Of a stretch of DNA of 64,000 nucleotides, positions 1 through 12,581 are shown piece by piece; within the stretch, counting starts at the first letter, position 1, and every line of letters begins with the position of its first letter. The notes beneath the pieces were generated by a model that had not been told where the DNA came from, made no database searches, and saw only the letters and a program-made list of their open reading frames with translations. Source of the DNA: Vandiemenella viatica (taxonomy: Eukaryota > Arthropoda > Insecta > Orthoptera > Morabidae); contig JARYHS010009186.1 in assembly GCA_031002005.1 (NCBI GenBank), positions 109,094,829-109,158,828 on the forward strand, written 5' to 3'. The position numbers and the translations under genes were made by a program.

Positions 1-1799
1 GGTCCAAGACGAGCTGGTGAATAGACGTGTCAGCCCGGCACGCTCTCTGATGATCATTGTGGTTGATCATTTCTTGCTTTGGGAAAGCGAGATGTCGAGT
101 GGCATGCTTGCCATTATTTGGAAGTTATGCTAATAACGCGGGCGTAGCCGCTTATTTAGCTTCCATTGCTGCAGTGGCATTGTGTTTGTCGCTCACCATC
201 ACGGCGATGATTCTATGGTAATGTACCAGAAACGACGGTCACTATTCAGTGGATTTTAACAGACTTATGTGCCCTTAAGCGACGCCTGGGTTAAGACTCT
301 GCTCCCGTCACTTAAATTCTGAGCTAGCTGAATTTATATTTCGATTCAATTTTTTCTTAAGCATCTTGCTGTTTGTTAATTCAATTTTGATGCTTTTCAT
401 TCACTTTATACGGCGCCCCCTGGGATTTTCCTTTGTACAGTAAAATGTTAGCTTCAATTTGATGGCCTGTGTTGCCATGTTATTTCAATGTTAACTTTGC
501 TGTTTTTATTACTTGTTTGAGATATTTCATTCAGTTTTGTTTGCTTACTCCGTCGAATTGTAAACGTCGGGTATTGCTTGTTTTTGCTGATCTAATTGTG
601 TTTAACGTAACGTTAATTACTACCCGACCTTGTAAGGCCATAAGACTCAATAAATGAGGTTTTATTTTGTGTCTGAAATTCATGGTTCTAGTTAGTAACC
701 TATTAGATCCCCTTATAGCATCATTATTATATGTATTTTTCATTTTCAGGAATTATTTCAGAGTTAATATTAATTCCCCCCTCCCTTTTCTGAGCACCCA
801 AAATTGTGTTCTATTACAGTACGTGGTGGATGCGGAATACTTGCTCCAACAAGAAATTTTGTTGAATGTAGATGCTATAGGAAAACACTATTCTTAATCT
901 GCTATGGAAATAAGAAACTATTTCACTGAGTATTTCGTGAATGGCAGATTAGATTTTAGACATAACCATATTAATGAAAACAAATGATCCATACCAGCAT
1001 ATAATAATTGTTTTAGCATTGTATAAGTAAACGTCAGACAGATAAATAATTAAACGTGATCTACATGTGTGTCCAATGTGTCCATCCCACCGGAATTTGT
1101 AGTACACTTTTGTAAATTTTCATTGCTTCATACGCAATGCTATGCACTTGACATTACCTATTCCACCACCAGTGGTTTTCGAAGATGTTAATTTTTTTTT
1201 TTTTCCCCCTAGGATGTGCACTTTTGGTCTCAATTTCTTTTCTTGGAAATTCCAGCACCTTGCCAATATCCTTCCACGCGTCACGTTTTTAATTCTGTTT
1301 TTGCTATCTTGGTCTGAAGTGTCCTACGACAAACCATAAATAAACTCTGGTAGAGATCGAATGAAGCTCTACTTCGTCCCACAACACTGACATATTGAGC
1401 GGCACATTATGCACAGGAATAAACTCGGCAAAAAATGACGCGGGACTGACGCGCGAAACGTGTTTTCGCTTTAGAAGCGGCAACACGCAACATGTCCCGG
1501 AACACGTAGACGTTGCGCAAAATTTTGCGTGCAACGTTGCGGAACAGTGGACAACGTTGCAGTGTCACCCAGACACAGTGTCACGCGTCACATTTTTCCC
1601 TTAATGTCTCCAGCCCTTTAATTGAAGAAGTGGCAATCAGAAGCATCAAGTTCACTGTTATGTTACAAGTGTTCAAATCTCCAGATTGGAACAGACAGGG
1701 GGGAGACCGGTTGGGGAGATTTGGTAGGTCTCCCATGCTGTTCGCGTAGGACCAGAAGTCGCCGGGCAGGTACGCTGGGACAAGTGAGCCAATGATGCA
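1..1799. other. Intergenic sequence, no gene recognised
   Basis: Short open frames here (up to about 78 codons) have no recognisable domain and overlap one another on both strands. A GC-richer patch at about 1270-1600 holds a cluster of 'acgttgc' motifs and an imperfect palindrome around 1510-1537. A 16-nt near-identical direct repeat (cacgcgtcac followed by a T run) occurs near 1274 and 1581. Nothing else is supported. Confidence 0.6.
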
Positions 1800-2290
1800 T
1801 CAGATAACACCGCACGGGCAGCTGTGGAGAGAGATAAATTATTTGAACCGTGAGGTCAGTCTAAAGAAAGGAAGACAGAGAGACTGGGCGGGGGACAGGA
1901 GCGGTTGCTGGTGCCCTCTCGTTAGTAATTGATTGGCATGCGCCATTACTGTCTGCGTCCGGCGCTCATTAAAATACCTGCCCCCACTCATGCCGACACG
2001 CGTCTTCGTTGTTAGCCTCCCTAACAAATGACTGCTGGGCCGCGCGCGATCCGCCCTGAAATAATACGGGCTCTAATATAACAAATGACGGCGAGGCGGC
2101 GCCGCGAGTTGACATGGCGACCGTGCGCACGTTTTAAAATAGCCCCGGGGCGCCCATCGGCGACTATGCGGGAAATTTGTTAATTAGCTGTCTGCGCACC
2201 GAATCGTCGTCAGCGAGGAATTCGTTCCCGGTACTATCGGATTTTGTTCCTGGCTGCGATCAGTGCCGGTATAATTAGGATATCTCCGGT
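1800..2290. other. GC-elevated unique island, candidate regulatory DNA
   Basis: A block clearly richer in G+C than its flanks, with no repeat signature, no poly-A and no convincing ORF. It contains several short homeodomain-type cores (for example 'gtaattgatt' near 1925 and 'ttaattagctg' near 2180) and GC palindromes such as 'gcggcgccgc' near 2096. The composition and lack of repeats fit a conserved non-coding element or an undetected 5' exon. That is inference; no conservation data were available. Confidence 0.35.
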
Positions 2291-2807
2291 GAAATGTAAC
2301 CTAATACGATCCCAGATAGGAATCTTTTCTGTAACCTACCGTATTATTGGATCAGCAAAATTACGGGGAATATTAAAATATTGTTCATTTTCTGAAGGGA
2401 ACTATAAGTTCTAAATATTATTATTATTTTGGGGTGTGTGAGGCTAAACAGCCACTTCACAGTTACTTCACAACCACCTAGAACTATCGTATTCAGAGCG
2501 TTTATTATTCTCCAAAAACACTGTTACCCTCTACGCCTTCATTAACACTTGTTGATGAAGTGCTGCGGTTCTATTGGCAGAAGTCCAAAATAGGATGTCA
2601 GTCTGAAAATGCACTACGATTTGAATCAGCATCTAATGCTAGGATAGTCAACCTGTTCTACCTGCCGCCCACTTTTGTATCTCTGTTAGTAGCAAAATTG
2701 TCTAACGGCGCACCGGTTCCACAATAATAGTGGTTTATAAAGTAGGGAAGTAGCTTTATGAAATATATAAATCAGTTACAGGAAGTTAAAACAAATAATA
2801 ATAATTA
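2291..2807. other. AT-rich intergenic sequence
   Basis: No coding, repeat or RNA signal recognised between the GC island and the hAT-type MITE. Confidence 0.55.
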
Positions 2808-2815
2808 CTTATCAA
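2808..2815. repeat. Left target-site duplication of hAT-type MITE
   Basis: The octamer CTTATCAA directly precedes the left inverted terminus and recurs exactly at 3687-3694 after the right terminus. An 8-bp duplication is the hallmark of hAT-superfamily integration. Confidence 0.85.
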
Positions 2816-3686
2816 TAGGGTTCGGATCTTTATGACAAAAAAATAGAGAAATATGCAGGCAAATATGACCTTAAAAATGGTTAAATATGACCTAAAAATG
2901 ACAAAATATGACCAAACGCTTGAATTTACTATACCGGTACATCAAAAGATGTTTAATTATACATCGTTTATTTTATCTAGTAGTTTCGCTTTCACGTAAA
3001 CAGCATAATTTGCTTCCGTGCAGTCACTGCACCATTGGGAAGTTAAATTTTAAATTGTTTTGTTGAAGTCGCTTTAATTTCAAATAATTCCCAGAACAGA
3101 ACTCTTCCATCTGTACTAGTCTCTAAATTCCCTTACGTAACTTCGCACTTTCGGAAAATTTTACTTTCGACATGGCGGTAGGTCAACTCACTGATCCACT
3201 GCATATTTAACGATGACTGAGCATATTTTATTGAGATATTGAATGAAGCGGATCTACACTGGGATGCTTCTGCTGCATTGTCGTGGCGGGCGTAACAATA
3301 CGTTTAGAGAGTGACAATAACGTATAACTTTAATTCTTGACTGGTGAACTCTGACCACTGTTAAAATTAGTACCCCGCCTTCCCCCCAACCTGCATAGCA
3401 GAAGAACAGTTCTGTGAATAATTATCTTAATTTCTTCTCATTTATATCTAGTGAATTCTCGGTACTATTAAAAAACTAACAGATTTTTTCCTAAAATATG
3501 ACCATTTGACCATAAATATTATAGAAATATGACCAAAACTAGAAAGATGGTCTGAATATGCATTTATACGCTATATAAAATATATTTAAATACAATCAGA
3601 AACTTTGAATAAGTGTTTAATTCAGCATTTCAGCACAAAAATAAGGCAGGAAAATAATTTGACTTTAACTAAAGATTCGAACCCTA
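2816..3686. mobile_element. Non-autonomous hAT-type element (MITE, 871 bp)
   Basis: The ends are inverted copies of TAGGGTTCGRATCTTTA, 17 bp with one mismatch, at 2816-2832 and 3670-3686. They are flanked by the exact 8-bp duplication CTTATCAA. No transposase frame lies inside, so the copy depends on an enzyme from elsewhere. Subterminal DNA carries repeated 'aaatatgacc' motifs near both ends, in the same orientation (about 2861-2922 and 3493-3540), as expected of transposase-binding repeats. The near-perfect termini and intact duplication suggest a fairly recent insertion. Confidence 0.85.
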
Positions 3687-3694
3687 CTTATCAA
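3687..3694. repeat. Right target-site duplication of hAT-type MITE
   Basis: Exact second copy of CTTATCAA, immediately after the right inverted terminus. Confidence 0.85.
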
Positions 3695-4520
3695 ATACTT
3701 TACGTTAGACCTTCGCTAAGTTTGGTATAAAAATATTTAATTTAGTTAAATCGATATTTTATTTATATTTTGCGTACATAGACGCATGTAATCTGTGTGA
3801 AATTACATTAAATTAATTAATCTATTAATTAGATCCCTGAGGCTGATGCTATGAAACTAAATACTGGATATGTGGCCCAATTTTTGTAAGGAACAAACGA
3901 AGGTACCCTCTTTCGTAAGAAAAACTCCTGCTGTTTCTTTCTTTTGTCATAATAAACAGAACTAAACCCTAATTTCACGAGACATGAGACAGGGAAATAT
4001 ATCAATAAACTGATTATCATTTTCCACATATTTAGATATAAGACGGGCATCTATTTTGCCACTGGATTTCATAACCACTATTATGGAATTTCTTCAACAT
4101 ATTTAATTTCTTACAGTCTTGTTGGTAAGCTCTATCAGTCTCTTCAATATTTGCTGTAAAAGAATACACCTTCAATTTCAAAACATTTTTAAACCGTTTT
4201 TCATGTCAAATTTAAGTTTTGTTGAGATGAGTAGTGAATCTTGAAATATGATGTTATAATATCTTTTAAAGAAGATAATTCAGGAAACTCATAAAATTTT
4301 AGTTACAATACATTGTAACGAAGTAATTCAAGTTTGGCAGTAAATAATGGCACAATATTTCGGCAACGTATAAATGTTTTACTAACTCTTTGAAGCTACA
4401 AATTTATGTCATTAATAGTCTTGATTTTAAGAAAAAAAGTCATTTAAAGTAAAAAAAACCTTCAGTTTCCGAAAAAAACTTGCCACCCACCACGAAAGCT
4501 GGAACACCCAGGGACTAAGG
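3695..4520. other. AT-rich intergenic sequence
   Basis: No recognisable coding or repeat feature. Confidence 0.55.
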
Positions 4521-4559
4521 TGACAATCACTGATCAAATGCATACTGAAATCTGTCAAT

Positions 4560-5330
4560 ATGATCAGTCAATAATGCGTTATTGGGAGACATCATACCTA
4601 AGCAGTTTGCGCTCTCCATTAACTCACCTATCACCGGTGTACAATATACATTGAGGGTCTTCTCCAAGAGCTTCCGTCTAAATGGGAACACCACAGGCGC
4701 GCCTCGTACTAATTGTCGTTCCACACGGCATTGCATTACCTTCAATCTTGACGTGAAGCTGGTACTTGTCAGCAGCTCGACAAACGTCCACTTTACTGCA
4801 GAGTGGCCGCTGCTCGCATCCCCCGCTTTATGGGACAGGTTCGCCGCAGATAAATCTTGCTAGGCGACGAGTGCTGCGAGCTCTTTGCTTTTACGAGACC
4901 TCTCTGACCGACCTCAAGACGGTTCTTCGCCGGTAATTGTTTTGCTATGAGCAACATGGCTCCGGTGTGTGTGTGTTTGTGTATCCGAGGAGTGCCTTCC
5001 GCGTCATGCCTGTTACCGACCGTCTGCGTCCGAGGCGTAAATTCACTTAACGGTGCCCTCGCAGTTGATTTACGGTTGCCCGGTGCGTTTGTCTTCATCT
5101 TTATATGCGCGTCGGGCAAGGTTCGCTTGCATTCGCCGCAGTTACGGCAGAGATATTTTAACTTGTAAATGATCTGTCGGTGGACAGTTACGACTCCGAG
5201 GAAGGGGTAGTGGGGGTGCTACTTAAGGCGCGCAGTGCTCCGCGAAGGTCGGATAGACTATAACGTCTGTCGTAACAGCTGCGAAGTACCTTCACCACTC
5301 TTTGTTCTTGCCTACTGAGCTCCAAGTAGC
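4560..5330. other. GC-elevated unique island, candidate regulatory or exonic DNA
   Basis: A roughly 750-bp region of raised GC content with overlapping open frames on both strands (up to 108 codons), none with a recognisable domain. A short GT-rich run lies near 4966-4980. It could be conserved non-coding DNA or an unrecognised untranslated exon. I see no splice pattern or codon bias that would decide it. Confidence 0.3.
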
Positions 5331-5465
5331 CGATACATAACGATATAGCTTGTATTTATTGTTCTCTCTGTTGTTCGGTTTTGTTGAGGCGTGTTGAGGT
5401 GACCACCAATTCTGTCTTATATACCCGGAAACTCAATCAGTTGGGCCACAAAAGAAGCCCCCCTT

Positions 5466-6537
5466 GTTGTCAGTCCCTCGACTGGTTTGATGTAATCCTC
5501 CATCCCTTCCTATCTTGCGCCAACTTCTTCATCTCAACCCTACAACCCACGTTCTCACTTATCTGCTTCACATATTCTATATTCTAACATTGTGTACCTC
5601 TACAGTTATTTCCTTCGACTGTTGCCTCAACTAACAAATTAATCAATCAATCACGCATGTCTTAAAATGTGACTCTCCATCCTGTCTATTCGTCTTGTAA
5701 GACTCTTCCACAAACTTCTTTTCTCACCCACCAATACCAAAACAGGTTCATTTCGTACTTAATCTGTCCACTTAATTTTCAGCATCTTTATATAGCACCA
5801 CATTTCAAATGCTTCAATTTACTTTTTTCTGATATTCCTAAAGTTCATGATTCGCTGTGCTTCACACATAGATCTTTAAGAAGTTCTTTCTATGTCCTAT
5901 ATCAATGTATAAAACTAAAAGATTTCTCTATTTCAGAAAGGCTCTTTTTGCTAGTGCTGTTCTCCTTTTAACATCATTTTGGCTTCGGCCATCAGTTGCA
6001 ATAGTACTTCCCAAGTAGCAGAATTCACTTACATTTCCTATCGCATCCTATTTTTATATTTAATTTAAAATTTATTTTCATCACTTTTGTCTTTCTTTGA
6101 TTCATATTTAGTCCAAAATCTTCCTTCAGTATTATGTTCATGACAGTCAGTAACTTCTCAATATCCTCAGCCTTTTCTGGTAACAAAGCAGTGTAATCAG
6201 CAAATAGTAGCATACTAATTTTTTCTCCTTGAAAACGTATGCCACATTCAAATCTTTCTTTCACTTCCTTTATTGATTCTTCTACATACAAGTTGAATAT
6301 TAAACTGAATAGACTACAACCTTGCCTCACACCCTTTTTAAATGATACAATTCTCTCATGAGCCTCCACTTTTGTTATAGGCACTCGAGTCTTACACAGA
6401 TTATAACGTATTCTTCTATCTCAATACTTTACACCTGACATCTTTAAAATTTTGAACGTCTTGTCCCAGTTAATTTTATCAGAAGTGCTTTCTAAATCAA
6501 CAAACACCATGAAAGTATTTTTGTTTTCCGTGATCCG
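5466..6537 (-). mobile_element. 5'-truncated LINE with decayed reverse transcriptase
   Basis: Read on the minus strand, this is the 3' half of a non-LTR retrotransposon. From about 6530 downward the translation shows an RT block reading FVDLES, with a serine where the usual motif has K or R. Next come a KKGVRQGCSLF block and LLFADYTALL, then a long decayed 3' part. The 3' terminus near 5466 (gactggtttgatgtaatcc on the plus strand) is shared with other copies at 19345, 32830 and 39940. The family resembles the abundant polyneopteran LINE often annotated as craniofacial-development-protein-like or endonuclease-reverse transcriptase. Confidence 0.75.
6025..6537 (-). pseudogene. Reverse transcriptase fragment with lost catalytic aspartate
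   Basis: The longest open piece (about 119 codons, 6025-6384) encodes the RT palm with VRQGCSLFSLIFNLY and a catalytic loop reading FADY instead of the canonical FADD. The second invariant aspartate is therefore missing. Upstream codons continue the RT reading (FVDLES, DKINWDK) but are interrupted by an in-frame stop near 6420. Downstream the frame closes after roughly 40 residues. This copy cannot supply reverse transcriptase activity. Confidence 0.75.
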
Positions 6538-6930
6538 CCGTTAGAGTATTAATCTTAAGTCTAGAACCGCCTCTAATCGTGAAATGAAATGTTCTTATCC
6601 CGGCATGTAGATGGTATTGCTATAAATGTATTTCAAAGTAAGCGGATTTTGTATATATTGTTGAAATGAATAAAATTGAATATAGTGCAATCATGAAATT
6701 TCTCGTTTTTGACAGCTTATCACCAAAGGAACTCCATCTATAATTGGTAAAGGAGTTTACCCATTTTCAACAGTGAATAAATACATAGGTGTCTGAATTA
6801 TGAACGTGGTGGTCATCCATCTGTTGAAAATGTTCGACGCAAAGGATGACTAAAAACTGTCACCACAGCAAAACTTACTTACTTTTCGTGTCCGAAACTA
6901 GAAATCTCTCATCCTAGTACTAAGCAATGT
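6538..6930. other. Intergenic sequence, nothing recognised
   Basis: AT-rich, with no coding or structural signal found. Confidence 0.5.
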
Positions 6931-6934
6931 CAAA

Positions 6935-7660
6935 TGCTTCTTCTTTCTTGTTAGTCCAAGGGCCGTCGGAGGTACAGGTGACAGGAAATTTTTGCAGACG
7001 AGCAGGTGTTTCATAGTTTGCGTTGTCGCAATCATTAATATGTATAAGATCCTACCTTGATAGCTTGGTTTTTACTGGATCCAAATTTGTCCTAATGCGT
7101 TTCTGTGTTCTCCATACCTCTCAGTTCAGTGATGAGCCACTGGGCATTTCCTCTGTTGCAGGGTTGTCGGGTGGTGGTTTATCCAGCGGTGTGTTCACAA
7201 ACCTACTTCGTGATCCGAACCTCCCGCCACCATTTTACAGTACATGAATGGGGTGGCGTTCATCAAAGGTTTCTTGAACTTCTCCGTATATTCAATATTT
7301 CTAGGGGGAGCGTGGCTTACGATATCAGCTGTCCTTTGGAAATCATCCAATGAAGTACATTTCATACATACTGTAACTAGCTAAATATCTCACGGGCGCT
7401 TATATCTACCTTCCCAGCGTGGGGTGATTTAGACCACACTGGGATGTCATATTCAGCAGTAGAGAAGCATAGCGCTTGAACGGTGGCTTTCATAATTGTT
7501 GGTTTGGCACCCCACCTTTCTCAGGACGTTATCTCTAGTGGCAACTTTGAGGCGGGTCTTACTGCTTTGGTGCTTATATGGCAAGGAACGGTCATGTGAA
7601 CTCATAGGTGGATTGGCTTTTCTGAGAGATTTAGACTGATTCTATTCCATACCTGAAAAC
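6935..7660 (-). mobile_element. LINE 3'-coding remnant, second family
   Basis: On the minus strand around 7400-7490 the translation includes CFSTAEYDIPVWSKSPHAGK. This matches the post-RT region of a LINE family in which a 'LCYSTAEY..PVW..S.HA.K' block is typical. Weaker similarity with frameshifts continues down to about 7000. No poly-A tail or target duplication was found, so the limits are approximate. This is a decayed fragment with no intact ORF. Confidence 0.5.
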
Positions 7661-7894
7661 AACGAGAAGCTGCACAATACACTGTTGGACTATCGGTTAT
7701 TTAAGGTGAATGACAAACCTGAGGCCATATACTTCTTTCTTGTGAGTCTATAGGTCGTCCGGGGTATGAGAAAGTTTTTTAAATGATGGATGCACCATTC
7801 CTAAGTGCTGATCATGAAAAATGTGTAAATGACTTTTTCAACAATGTTTGAGGCGTTTTAATTAGTATCCTACCAAATTTCTGTATCAATTTGT

Positions 7895-8010
7895 TTTGTA
7901 TCGATGAGATTTGAAACCACCACTACAAACCAGAAAAGAACAGCGAATCAGCGGGTCAAAGCCGATGGTTCTGCACCAAAAAAGGCGAAGTCTATTTTAT
8001 CTGCCATGTT
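7895..8010 (+). pseudogene. Probable mariner transposase fragment
   Basis: About 30 codons read FETTTTNQKRTANQ followed by DGSAPKKAKSILSA. This resembles the segment after the second catalytic aspartate of mariner-family transposases (query-like 'W...SPPKKAK..PSAGK'). No other part of the transposase was found in register, so this is a short relic if real. Confidence 0.35.
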
Positions 8011-9600
8011 TGAATTATTTACACGATTGTTAAGGAAGCATTCAATACAACTTTCGCATCAGAATCAAATACATTATGAAAATGGAAAAAAAGTTGTTGA
8101 AAGTGGTTAGTCCACGTGTTTCCTTCTAAAAGACGTCACCAAAAAATGCTACGAAATATCTATGATGGATCCAGTTTAGGTCGAGATGGTATCCACATGC
8201 TGCCCAGTTTCATTAGAAATAGAAATTTAATTTGAGATAAAACGTGTATGTTGATTCTAGAAGGAACGATGTGAAGTAGGGTCTACACAGATTTTTTTGT
8301 TCCTAATTTGGGTTTTTGTATAAGCACCACATAGAAACGTAAATTTTGCTTCACTAATAATTTGAAAAAATCTCAGTATATTAGTCAACATATTAACTAG
8401 ATGATCTTTCTCAAATAGACTTATTCCATTCATTAATAAAAAATTTCAAAGCGGTCCCCTTCATTACCTTTGAAATGAATACAGCGTTTTTTGTCAATGC
8501 AAAGATTCTTTCCTGGGACGCATCCACGGAGATATTCAAAAGATCTGAACGCAAATCTGGTTTATTAGCGTTATAACTTTGAAAAGCATATTTTAATTTG
8601 AGATTAAATGAAGTCTGTCAAGCAAACTGTGTTAAAGTACTTGGGCACTCTGTATCTTATCAGCAGTGACGGGCTGAGAGAAAACTATCCGGCAGAATTA
8701 AATATGCTTTGAAGATTAATGGAAATAAAACACCAGAAGAGGAAAGAAAACTACAGCTCATACAGTGAGCACGGATGTTTTTTCGTTTCAAGACAGTGGA
8801 TATAGTCCAAAATTTTAGAAATCATGAAGTTTCCAGAAAGATTTCGTAAGACATCTTACCTTTGAGATCATGTTCACCAAATTTCTCGCTGACACCACAA
8901 AGCGTATAAAAGCATTTCTATGTTCGGTAAAACCCGGATTCAGTTGATGGCCCGGTAACTGAAACATCGATTTACATGGGTTTTGCGAAATCACTTCAGG
9001 AAAATGATTAGGGGTAAGTGGTACAGTGGTTATTCGTTCAATCACCGATTCTCCACCTAAATTATGAGTCAAAACTCAGTGCTTCTGGGGTGATAGCAAA
9101 CCTGATTGTTAATATTTCCAATTTACTTGTACCGTCAAATGAAAGTCACAGTGGCAAGAAATCTGAATTTCTCTATTTTCAGCTAGTGTCGTTCCTTTTA
9201 AAAACACTAGCGATATCATGAAGGAAATTTACATTATGCTAAGGAGTATTAATTGTCCCTTCACTTCATTTATAAATGCTTATGACTAACACGCTCTACT
9301 TATGGCCCAGACTGCTAATTGGTTTCGACAGTTTTTGGTGTTCGATAATGGATTAATTATCACATAAGAGTAGCTGCTTGCAGCCCAGTTTTCGGAAATA
9401 TTTTTTTTATCATTCGGCGCGAGATCGCACGGGCCTCCCATCACTGAACGTTAAAAAAAATAATGTTACATTTATTGGAAAATATCTGTTGGGCGTTTTC
9501 AATAACAATTTTCTTTTATGAAAATGCCACTGACCGAATTAACAATTTTAACTACTAACTGCTTTAACTAAAGTGTAAAATTAGGTGCAACTTGCTCTGT
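8011..9600. other. Intergenic sequence, nothing recognised
   Basis: No supported gene or element. Open frames such as the 85-codon minus frame at 8815-9072 show no domain. A run of G residues occurs near 9616-9628. Confidence 0.5.
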
Positions 9601-9984
9601 ATGTCAAGACCTAAGAGGGGGGGGGGGGAGTCAAATAATTTAATCTCTTATGTCATTTTTTCCAGCGTTCTCGCAGTCAGAGACTTATGACAGTCGTTTA
9701 TAAGTAAGCAGCAAACTACGTGAATGTGAAAATGAATTACTATCCTGCATTTACCGAAATCCGCAGAATTCTTAAATGTAAAGGATATATGGTTTTTCGA
9801 CTGAATACAGTTACCTGGAAGATATGTGGAGGTGAAGCTCCGCATTCCCTGTTCGACCGTTGGTAGTAGAAGGAGTTGTGACGCAGTCAGCGCAGCGTTC
9901 CGGACATTGTTTTGATAACAGGCTGAGCGAGCCTGGGGAGTCATCCCCAATTTTCAGCTTCGAAAAAAAAACCTCTGTTTCATA

Positions 9985-10050
9985 GGGGATCAAATCCCTG
10001 TGATCCAGGCCGCAGTCATACTTTCTACCGCCTGAGCTACGCAACCCCCC
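9985..10050 (-). repeat. tRNA-like SINE head, degenerate
   Basis: Read on the minus strand, a box-A-like 'tagctcaggcggta' (10026-10039) is followed at tRNA spacing by a box-B-like 'gggatttgatccc' (9986-9998). That arrangement is typical of a tRNA-derived SINE promoter. No A-rich tail was found, so the body is uncertain. It is not a plausible functional tRNA gene because the acceptor stem is not closed. Confidence 0.4.
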
Positions 10051-11019
10051 ACTCAGAAAATTGTTTCCATGACTATCCACTACAGGCCATGTAATGTTGA
10101 CATCATCAGTTCTTCAAACAGCGTCTAGACATTAAGCGTTCTTTAGTTATGAAGAAAATTAACATGTTCCTATACCTGAATGTACTGACCTTTTATGTTT
10201 CAATGCAGAGAAGTAGGAAATAAAGACAGATAGAGCAGATACCGTATCGACGCCGCCCGGGAAAAGTTGATGCTGTTTGACAGACGATATATCTATGTCT
10301 GTATCGTTCGATGCTTTATCTAGGCTCTGGGCATTAAAATTATGTAACCAGGAAATACGTCTGTTCTATACGGTCCATCGTGAACAAAACTGCTACTAGA
10401 TTGTTTGTTTCAGAGCAACCGTTGTAACACATTGTGAGTCTCATCGAAAAGAAAATCTGCCACAGTGGTAAACAAGGATCCAGTCTCCTTACAACTTTTT
10501 AAGTGTTATCAAACGTATCGATACAGAAAGAACTCTGTCAGAATTTGATCTATTGTTCTCAGAATGCTGACATCTCCTCAATCTATTGAACTGTTAACCT
10601 TGAGTTTTTCATATCCAACTCACGTATCTTGTCCATATTTTTGTGGGTGACTGCTTCCAATGACCTTCTTAAGGGATTATATTCATTGATGTTAATATTC
10701 AGATGCTTAGTTTTTAAGTGTGATACAGAGAGTGTTCCACATTATCCCCATGAATGTCCTTTTATGACACCACTGTCTTACACAAATGCGTATAAAAGAT
10801 AAAATTTATTTCCCCAAAAGTCTGTTTTATCCTGCTACAGGCTGCGTCTGTTTCATCTATCATCATTTACTTTTCAACTTCTTCGCATTATTTATTCATG
10901 CTGCCACTTTTCTTAGGCTTCTTGCATTTCCTGCTTATTTTATTTCTAAAGTATATGTACTCCTCTGTTTCTGCTTAACTCTGGATATTTTTGTACTTTC
11001 TTCTCTGATCCATCAACTC

Positions 11020-11020
<1 letters not shown>
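10051..11020. other. Intergenic sequence
   Basis: No supported feature. The open frame that runs into the A tract at 10786-11121 is an artefact of the homopolymer (poly-lysine). Confidence 0.5.

Positions 11021-11090
<70 letters not shown>
11021..11090 (+). repeat. Poly-A tract, 70 nt
   Basis: Seventy uninterrupted A residues. It may be the tail of a retroposon whose body (upstream, about 10780-11020) is too decayed to name. No flanking duplication was found. Confidence 0.9.
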
Positions 11091-11091
<1 letters not shown>

Positions 11092-11274
11092 ATTTATGTG
11101 CTCAAAATAAAAACAGAATAAGGCTTTTTCATTTCCTGCTAGCATAAATTAGCTTTCACTTAAATAATTATTTTCTCAAGTATTTAGTTTTGGAAATATT
11201 TCAAAGTACAAGCTTACATCATCTACCCTGTATATAAAATTCAAAGCGTAAATGTGTGTATGTTTGTTTCAGCG

Positions 11275-11760
11275 TCACTCCTACCAGCTGGGTTGATTTT
11301 GATTAAACTTGGAGCATGTTTCCCACTTTCGTCTGAATACACTTTAGGGATAAATCAACTCCATCCCAACCTCTTCTGGGTAGAATAAGAATGAGTCATT
11401 TAAATACATATCCCAAACAGAGAAATTGGTATCAAATTTTGATTTAAATACTTCAATCTGTCAAAATAAAAATATATTGAGATTAAATGCTCTATAATCA
11501 ACACAATAGGATGATAACAACTTCCAAGGGATACAGGAATGCTCCCGAACTTCCTAATACGTTTTGGTACGATTTGAAAACGGCCGACGATTCTGGTGAA
11601 ACTTGTACATTTTTCTCATTGCTGGGCTAAAATTACGGCAGGGGGTGTCAATTATTTAAATACATATAAAAAGTGGACCAACTTACATTAAATTTGATTC
11701 ACTTGTTTCAACCTGTCATAATAAGAATATAGTTGGGTTAAATATTTTCTAATCATCCTC
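11275..11760 (+). repeat. Two diverged copies of a roughly 255-bp repeat unit
   Basis: The stretch 11385-11505 (atttaaatacatat ... tcaatctgtcaaaataa ... ctataatca) recurs in degenerate form at about 11645-11755 (atttaaatacatat ... tcaacctgtcataataa ... ctaatca). The upstream segment contains 'gctgggttgattttgatt'. That resembles a motif common in insect dispersed repeats ('gctggaccgattttgat...'), so this may be an old tandemly duplicated mobile element. Confidence 0.45.
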
Positions 11761-12079
11761 TAAGGACGATAAGACTATGTTACTGACACAACAATTCTCA
11801 TTTTTCTGATAAGTAGAAGACTGGGAAACGTGAAGTACTCCGTTACTAAGTGGTAAACCTGAAGCTCTAAAATAACAGGTAGGTGTGTAGCTTATGTTTT
11901 TATTGTATTTCATTTTCATAAATCCCTTGCCCGTATAGAGTAAATTATGTGAAAATAATCTGTGCAATATTCTGTAAGGAATACCACTACGGAGTCTCGA
12001 AACGAATTCTCCAAGAAAGAAACACGGAACTTGCATCGTTGCTGCTTTATTTTCATTTTCGCAAGAAGGCAGGCTGCCT

Positions 12080-12330
12080 GACAATCGCACAAAAACAGCT
12101 CCACCGAAGTACCGGCGATACGTTTAAAAAGCGACCGAGGCGGCAGTAAATGTCTGGAGACCGGTAACCCGTCGTAATGACTGCGCAAGTGGATCCACTT
12201 GGAAATGCCAGTTGTTACGTTATGGCAACTTGAAAAAGCTATAGAGCCGGTCGCTGGGCAGAGTGAGTCCAATTTAGAGGTCGGAGGGAAATGGACGGGC
12301 CAGTCCGCCTGGCCGAGGCTTAGGGAAATA
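12080..12330. other. GC-elevated unique island
   Basis: A short block of raised GC with no repeat features. Overlapping short ORFs on both strands lack domains. It could be non-coding regulatory DNA, without independent support. Confidence 0.25.
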
Positions 12331-12581
12331 TGCCCATAAAATCATTCTTGTCCGGTTTAATGGCCTCTCTCGAGAGAAGAATCCACTCCCCCCCCCGCTC
12401 AACCCAGGCGCCTAACATGCCACCTGTAACCACCTTTTCCTGTCGATATGACCTCCAGTTGGTCCGCTATTCACTGGAATATCATATTTACCTTCAAGAG
12501 GATACAATTTTCAGGTAATACGGGACGTGTTCAAACATTAGTTATAACTACGTATTTATTGGAAAAGTAACATACGATGGG

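Noticed and set aside
10786..11121. 111-codon ORF
   Set aside because: Ends in poly-lysine from the A tract; no coding signal before it.
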